Shown here: positions 57,529-64,000 of the stretch, one piece after another
Numbering within the stretch: the stretch's first letter is position 1
Layout: each line of letters opens with the position of its first letter
NCBI GenBank assembly: GCA_007115705.1
Contig: QXEO01000143.1
Location: forward strand, 8,167,434 to 8,231,433
From: Dactylis glomerata
Taxonomy: Eukaryota > Streptophyta > Magnoliopsida > Poales > Poaceae
DNA length: 64,000 nucleotides
Reading direction: 5' to 3'
Made by a program: the position numbers and the translations under genes
The notes under the pieces: model-generated
Told to the model about the DNA's origin: nothing
What the model saw: the letters and a program-made list of their open reading frames with translations, nothing else
The model's database searches: none

Positions 57529-60445
57529 TTCGCAATTTTCTGCGCCTAGCTCAAAGGCGTTAAAGAAAAGCACTCTTGGGAGATAACCCAATGTTTTCTT
57601 TTTAGTACTTTTTCTTTTATTTGAGTCTTGGAAGTCATTACTACTATAATGACCGCTCCTTATCCTTTTTATTTCGTTTTTGTGCCAAGAGAAGCCTCTA
57701 ATTTGAGTGAGGTAAAGATTTGGGGATGTTGCTGTCCCGAAACTGTTTTCGGTGCTGCACCGTAAAAATTCTCTGTTTATCTTTTGGACCTGCGATTTCT
57801 TGTGCATATGCCACAGGTTATATCCAAACCTTTCTTAGTTGAACACTTTTTTGATTTGAGCAACAGAAAATCCCTCAAAAATTCGACCTTTGTCAGCTGT
57901 TCAGTTTTGACAGATTTCTGCCAATATTTGTGTTTGCCACTTTATCGCTTTCTTTTGATTATGGAACTTTTGGGGAAGTTGCTACAGTAGTATTTGCTAT
58001 ATATGTGGTGGTTTTAAGTTGAAACCTGAAGCAAATAGAGGATTGATTATATGTTATGCTTGCACTAATGTTGCTAATAGATTTGTGTTTAGTTTTGTAT
58101 GAAGGAAGTTTTCAAGTGTAGGGATTGGAGAATGATGAGATGAGTTGAAGAATGGACAAAAGCTCAAGCTTGGGGATGCCCATGCATCACCCCAAGAAAT
58201 ATCCAAGAAGTACAAGCGTCAAAGCTTGGGGATGCCCCCGAGGCACCCCTTCTTCATCGGCAAAAATAAGGTCACATTTCAAAACACTATATTTTTATTG
58301 CTTCATGCACTATGTGTTTTTCTTGGAGCATCAGTTGTTTTAGTTTTCTTAGTTTGTTTAGTTTGTTTGTTTGCTACAATAAATGGTTGGACCCCAACAA
58401 ATTTTCTTTGGAGGAGATGTACTCGTTTTCATTTGCAAAGAACGCTCAGTTTTTCACTCTTATCGTTCATCGAGCGTTCTTCTTTGTCCGCTACTGCTTT
58501 TGGTTTTCATTTTCTCCTTGATTTGCGTTCAGATCTTGTCATATATTTTCATCAAGGTGTATTTTTGCCTCTGATCTTTATTGGTTTTCATCAAAAGAGG
58601 TGTTTATAAAAATTTCAAATGGTGTTGGAAAAGAGAAAAAGCTTTGTGCAAAATAGTGGTACAAGAAGGAGCTTGTGTAGACTGCGGCTTAGGCTTTTTC
58701 ATGTCATGCTTGATGTCTTTTTGATAGTATGCTTAGTGGTTTTGCTGTAGCATGACTTGTCTCAAATAACTGAGATTGCTTAATGAGCCTTTGAAAAAAT
58801 CATGCGTTGTTTTTATTGTATGGAAGCATTATTTTGGTTTTCTCCTTGATGCTTTATTTGGGTTGACTTGGCGCATGCTCACACATGTTAGACTCTTACA
58901 AAGTCGCCAATAGCCTTCATGATCATTTAGTTTTTGACTTTTGATGCCATCTTATGCTTCTTTTAATGTCGCTTTGTCGCTTTGCATGATTATGGCCATT
59001 ATTGCTCTCTTAGTTGGTCGCTCCCAGTCTTTTGCTAGCCCTCGCCTTGTACTGAGTATGAGCTCTACTCGTGCATCCAACTCCTAAAAGCCAAAGTTTT
59101 CCAAAGTGTCCACCATACATACCTACTAGCAATTTGCTATTCCAAGTAAATTTGACTTGCTTTTATTTTCTCTTCAAATTAAACTCTTACCAGTGTTATG
59201 CGAAATTCAGTCAGTAAAGCTCTCACGAACCGGAAGGCACACTTTACTTTTTCCTGTTCTTAAAAATTTGACATTGTGGTCTCTTATGTTGAGTTGTTAT
59301 GCTTGCAAATTGTAAGTTGGATTCTAGCCCATCCATGCTGTCATGGGGCAAGCTTTCAACATTGCACTTTTTATTTGAGTTGATATCGTGATCTTTTGTT
59401 TATGGATGCCCGCGGTGTGAAATGAATTGGGAATCTTGTGGGGATCATGGAGTTTGTATATGTGTTAGGGAAACGCCGGGCCGCCAATCTAAGCCATGCA
59501 TAATTCATGGTGGAAATTTACAGCATACCCATGGTGAACATTCGACGACGCATCTCACAATAAAAAGCTAAACAAAAGGCAAATAAAAGAGATGTCGAGG
59601 TGTTCATTGTGTGCTTGTCCTGTCATTTTGGTGTGGGCTTGTTCCATGTCATCGGGCACGGAGGTACCCCATTGGCGGTTCTCAATGATATGCATATACT
59701 TACAATGACAAGAGCCTTGCTTGGGACTCTAAGTAAAGTAGCATGAGGTTTGGGTACTCGTATTCACGGGGCACGAGGTTTTCAACTTATGATTTGTCAA
59801 GCATATGCATCATAATTGTTCTCGCATTAACTTTAACTATTCAAGATGCTTATGATGGGGGCAATGAGAGCTCAAAGCCGGTAAGTACCATAATTTTTGA
59901 AGGTTATAAAACTTGCAATCACTGCTTCCCTCTGCGAAGGGCCTTTCTTTTACTTTTATGTTGAGTCACCACCTTCTTTCTTTATGCACCATTAAGACAG
60001 CATAGTTGTCATTCTTAGTGTGATATGCATTGTCCCAAAGTTCATTGATTGATTCATATTGTTGGTTTCACTTGTTCTTAAATTATTTGTATCTAGTCGC
60101 CCTCTTAAACTTGAAGGTGTCCTATGCATTTATGTTTTGCTCTCTTTGAAGGACAAGCTGAAAACCTTTTGTATGTTTTTCCTTATGATTTGAACACACG
60201 TTTGACTTTCATTGTTTCATTTTCATCATCTTTTGTTTGTGTTCATTTGCATGTTTACAACATGGTTGCTAAGTTCTTATTGTCATGATTATATCTTCAT
60301 GCCCATGTTTTAAGTTCTATTGATCCCAGCTCACCAATGCTTACATATATGATCAAGATTGTGTAGGTGCATGTCACCTCAAAAATTATTCTTTTGTTAT
60401 CACTTACCTACTCAAGGACGAGCAGGAGTTAAGCTTGGGGATGCT
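57529..60445 (+). other. Non-coding internal region of Gypsy A
   Basis: No supported gene; open frames here are not conserved in elements B and C. 57529-59095 and 59926-60445 match Gypsy C, but 59097-59925 is a different sequence from the 1685-2140 segment of C. Two internal AAGCTTGGGGATGCC copies lie near 58165 and 58222; the third precedes the LTR (60431-60445). Confidence 0.75.
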
Positions 60446-62040
60446 TGATACGTCTCAAACGTATCTATAATTTTTGATGCTCCATGCTTGTTTTTACACC
60501 ATTTGCCTATTGTTTCGTTACACTTAGTGGCACTTTTATGCATTTTCCGGAACTAACCTATTAACGAAGTGCCACGGTGTCAGTTTCCTGTTTTCTGCTA
60601 TTTTTGTGTTCCAGAGTGATACACAGGAAATATTCTCGGAATTGGATGAAACAAGTTCCTGAAGTCTTATTTTACCCGGAAGCTTCCAGAGATCCGAAGG
60701 AGAGTAGGAGGCGAGGGACCAGGGGCCCACACGCACAGGTGGCGCGGCCAGCCCCTGGCCCGCGCCACCCCCGTGTGTGGCCGCCTGGCCCCTCCTCTGA
60801 CATCGCCCCTTCGCCTATAAAGACCCCCCGACAAGAAAAACCTAAGTACCCGATCAGTTTTCCAGAACACATCGCGATCCGCCGCCGCCGTCGACCCGAA
60901 GATTGGGAGGGTCTAGAAGCTCTTCCCGGCACCCTGCCGGAGAGGGGAATCGCCACCGGAGGTCTTCTTCATCGCCATGCTTGCCTCCGGAGCGATGAGT
61001 GAGTAGTCTACCTTGGACTATGGGTCCATAGCAGTAGCTAGATGGTTGTCTTCTCCACCATGTGCTTCATGTTTAGATCTCATGAGCTGCCATACATGAT
61101 TGAGATCACCGTTATGTAATTCTACATGTTTGGTTTGTTGGGATCCGATGAATATTGGTGTTTATGATTAAGTTGCTGTACTGAATTATATCTTTTGTTA
61201 TCTCTATGTTGTTTATGATCTTGCATGCTCTCCGTTGTTAGTAGCTATCTTGGCCGAGTAGTTGCTAGTGACTCCAAGAGGGGGTATTTATGCTCGATAG
61301 TGGGTTCATGCCTCTATTTCACCTGGGGGAGTGACAGAAACCTCTAAGGTGGTAGATGTACTGTTGCTACTAGGGAGAAAACAACATTCATATGCTCAAG
61401 GGCATATGCTTTGTTTACATTACACACTTTGCTTAATGCAATTATCTGTTGTTCGCAACTTAATACTTCTAGGGTGTTCGGATTGATATCCCCGGGAGTG
61501 GATTATTAGTCATAGATGCAGTTGGATGGCGGTCTATGTATTTTGTTGTAATGCCTAGAGTAAATCTCATAGTGATCTTCTTGACATATCACGTTATCTC
61601 TATTCTATCAATTGCCCAACTGTAATTTGTTTACCCAGCATTTGTTATTTTATCTATGGAGAGACACCACTAGTGAACTGTGGACCCCGGTTCTATTTCC
61701 ATCATATTGCTATCACCTGTTTACTTTACTCGTACTGTTTACTTTACTCGCATACTATATTGTTTTCCACTCGATACACTCATAACCTTTGTTTCAAGCA
61801 AACTGGTGAGATTGACAACCTCATCGCAAGTTGGGAACAAAGTATTTGTTTGTGTGTGTGCAGGTTCCACAACACCTTCAGTCGTCATTGTCTCTCCTCT
61901 CCTGTTCGATAAACCTTGGTTTCTTAAACTGAGGGAAAACTTGCTGCTACACTCATCATACCTTCCTCTTGGGGTTCCCAACGGGCTGGTTATTCACCAC
62001 GCACAAGGACAGTCTGCTCCACATCAACAAGGGATCAGCA
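60446..62040 (+). repeat. Gypsy A 3' LTR
   Basis: 1595 bp, the same length and ends as the 5' LTR, followed directly by the target copy GATGT. Confidence 0.96.
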
Positions 62041-63818
62041 GATGTCTCAAGTGACACCCTTAGGTCATGCTCTTCCTCAAGAGATTGAGTAAGAGAAGCA
62101 ATTTCATCGGCATAGTCACGAGCATGCCCCTCAAGTTCGAAAATGCGTTCATCATTTTTATCATTTATTTGGATGGCTTCATTATATTGATCTAGGAGAA
62201 TCTCAAAGCGAGCTTTGGACTCCCCATGCAAGGCTGACATGAAAATGTCCATTTCATTTAGATCATCATTATCACCAACTTGTTCAACACAATCCATCAA
62301 AGATAGGCTTTTAGGTATGATAGGTGTGAGAGGCGGTGATACCTTTGTAGCGTGAGCCATGAGACAAGTCGCATTGTGGTTGGTGCGCTTTGATTCATTT
62401 GCGGAAGCGAATAGGGATGATGAGGGGGTAGGTTGGGCAATGGCGATGGCGGCCCTTCCTATTTCCTCATTATCACTTGCATCATCCCCGGAGAGGTACT
62501 CTTCTTGAGTTATCAAAGCGTGGGTTGGGAGGTCTCTCTTCTTGTCGGAGTTTCTTGGGTAAGACTTGGACTTCATTTCCTTGCGGACAAGCCTTCCATT
62601 GTGATCTTCAACTCTTTCATAAGGACACTCCGCAATGAAGTGGTTAGTGTTACCACAATTGTAGCAAGTCCTCACTCTACTTGTAGCCTTGGGCTTGGAG
62701 GGGCTCGATGACTTCCACTTCTTCATGAAAGCTCTTTGAGCAAAAGCCATGTGCTCGGCATGAGCGTACTTCATGTCCTCGGGGCTTCCACCCATTACTT
62801 CTTCCTCTTCCAACAAGCTTGCTTCTTCATGATAAGTGACTTTGGCCTTCAAAGCAAGGTTGGGAGCACGCACACCACGTGCACGGGCTAGAGCATCATC
62901 CGCATTCTTCTCGGAGATCTTTCTTGCCATCATCTCTTGCAAAATGTCATGAGCGGACATCTTCCAGAAATTTGCATTTCCCTTGATAGAGTTCACGGTC
63001 TCCTTGTGGAAAGGCAAGAGAGCTTGAATGAACTTCCTCTTCATCCACCTCCAATCACATTGGGTGGAGCCAAGATCCGTTAGCTTTACTTGGAGTGATG
63101 AGAGACGCCTATGGAGTTCTTTGGGAGTTTCACCATCAAGCATGGCAAAGTTGTCTGCTTCATTGGAGGCTTCATCAAACTTGGATTCTTGAATGCTCTC
63201 ATTCCCAATGAAGAGGTTGGTGAGAACATCCCAAGCTTCCTTGGCAGAGGTGATGTTGCGGACGAACGCCTTGTCCTTCTCGGTAAGAGACATGTGAATG
63301 AGATGTAAGGCGGATGCATTGAGTTGCTTGTCGATTTGCTCCCAAGGCAGCAAGTTGGTCAAATCCTTGGAAGTTGGATGGAAACCCTGCTCAATGATCC
63401 TCCAAAGCTCAATAGACACAAAGTTTATGTGAGAGCGCATGTTATCTTGCCCATTGGCAAAGCTAGAAGCATCAAGTGGTGGCGGTGGGCCGCATGAGGC
63501 AAGGTGTGGCATTTGAAGGTGTCTTCCGGAGACATAGCTCGTGGGATGTGGAATTCCCGGACTATGCCCCCGAGAGGTGTCATCTTTGTTGGGTGGGTCA
63601 TTGTTGTTCTCATCCCCATCCTTGTCCGGATCATCCTCATTTAAGGACGGCTTATCCTTATCCGGGGTGTCAACCGGGGTTGGTGGAGTGGTACTAGATG
63701 TTCCACTAGTGAGAGCATCAAGTAGAGATTTTTGGCTTTCCATGGCGGCCATCATAGCATCCATACGTGCAATTATACTATTAAGATCCGCCTTAGTGGC
63801 GGGCTCCTCTTCGCCCAT
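62041..63818 (-). pseudogene. gag: Copia gag, N-terminal part
   Basis: Starts MGEEEPATKADLNSIIARMD on the minus strand, 52 bases after the LTR. The N-terminus is helical, followed by a Pro/Asp/Asn-rich linker. The UBN2-type gag core follows around residues 160-300 (LWRIIEQGFHP, SALHLIHMSLTEKDKAFVRN, AKEAWDVLTNLFIGNESIQE). One CCHC zinc knuckle, CYNCGNTNHFIAEC, is at about residues 385-398. The frame is uninterrupted until Gypsy A enters at 62040/62041 and continues in frame at 54873. Gag packages the element RNA. Confidence 0.93.
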
Positions 63819-63854
63819 AACCTCTTAGGCGGTTAAGCCCAATCAAAGAGCACT

Positions 63855-63867
63855 AGGCTCTGATACC
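63855..63867 (-). other. Primer binding site of the Copia element (initiator tRNA-Met)
   Basis: The minus strand reads TTGGTATCAGAGCCTAG beginning just inside the LTR; TGGTATCAGAGC is the standard initiator-methionine tRNA primer site of plant Copia elements. Confidence 0.93.
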
Positions 63868-63870
63868 AAT

Positions 63871-64000
63871 TGAAAGGATCGGTATGGGCGACTAGAGGGG
63901 GAGGTGAATAGGCGCTAAGTCAATTTTTAATCTTTTTCAATTTTAAGGCTTGACACAAAGTAAATTCACTAGATGTGCAACTACGTGAATTTCCTAAGAG
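63871..64000 (-). repeat. Copia 5' LTR (cut by window end)
   Basis: 130 bp visible, matching 39824-39952 with only two or three differences. The remaining roughly 990 bp should lie beyond the window. Confidence 0.95.

Larger units (their letters stand above)
54879..62040 (+). mobile_element. Gypsy A (Athila-type, non-autonomous), complete
   Basis: LTRs at 54879-56473 and 60446-62040, each 1595 bp, with GATGT on both sides (54874-54878 and 62041-62045). tRNA-Asp primer site at 56483-56500. The only substantial ORF is the gag-like 56662-57528. By eye the LTRs differ at about 21 positions (1.3%), mostly transitions, which suggests insertion about half a million years ago at the standard grass rate. 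It lies inside the Copia gag gene, opposite in orientation. Confidence 0.97.
39824..64000 (-). mobile_element. Sirevirus-type Copia retrotransposon, nested and partial at window end
   Basis: On the minus strand the order is LTR (63871 onward), primer site, gag, protease, integrase, reverse transcriptase, RNase H, an extra ORF, polypurine tracts, LTR (40946 to 39824). Integrase before reverse transcriptase marks Copia. Palindrome-rich LTRs, several polypurine-tract copies and a large extra ORF after pol fit the Sirevirus (Maximus) lineage. Gypsy A and B are inserted into it. The left target-duplication candidate is CAAGT (39819-39823); the right one is outside the window. The coding regions carry several stops and frameshifts, so it is no longer autonomous. 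Confidence 0.92.

Overview
The window is plant nuclear DNA, most likely Triticeae (wheat, Aegilops or barley group). Three things point there: spliceosomal introns in every cellular gene, a plant-type U2 snRNA promoter, and a dense layering of grass transposons (CACTA with TTTAGTCCCGG subterminal repeats, CTCCCTCC Stowaway MITEs, nested Athila-type Gypsy and Sirevirus-type Copia elements). No bacterial, organellar, rRNA, tRNA or CRISPR feature was seen.

Layout. 1-4275 is the 3' part and 3' LTR of a non-autonomous Athila-type Gypsy element (C). 4276-7202 is AT-rich intergenic DNA with three MITEs, one nested in another. 7203-17632 is a complete CACTA transposon (3-bp duplication ACC) with an intact transposase gene and a second, multi-exon gene carrying a Ulp1-like protease domain; the second gene has one in-frame stop. 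17633-30700 is a gene island: a BRANCHLESS TRICHOME/At1g50660-like coiled-coil gene (+), the V-ATPase subunit e gene (+), a U2 snRNA gene (+) and the eIF1/SUI1 gene (-). 30898-33919 holds two Harbinger-like elements and a large hairpin with arms of about 340 bp.

From 33920 to the end the DNA is transposon in transposon. A Gypsy 3' LTR (D) contains a solo LTR (E). Next comes the decayed 3' part of another CACTA-type gene (Ulp1-like domain plus the start of an RNase H1 hybrid-binding-type exon). That exon is cut by a long minus-strand Sirevirus-type Copia element (39824 to beyond 64000). The Copia element is itself interrupted by Gypsy B (43510-50154, minus, target duplication GGGAG) and Gypsy A (54879-62040, plus, target duplication GATGT). 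LTR pairs of A and B differ by about 1%, so both insertions are young.

The four cellular genes are unrelated housekeeping or cytoskeletal functions with their own promoters; there is no operon-like logic. The least ordinary observations are (1) a 39-bp perfect inverted repeat made of the CACTA subterminal motif, placed just upstream of the TATA box of the second CACTA gene; (2) Gypsy elements A and B, which share ends and 3' region but carry entirely different ORFs; (3) CCGGAGTCTCCGG palindrome arrays in the Copia promoter and again inside the element; and (4) a duplicated segment of about 400 bp lying upstream of both V-ATPase e and U2. All calls come from reading the sequence; no database search was possible.
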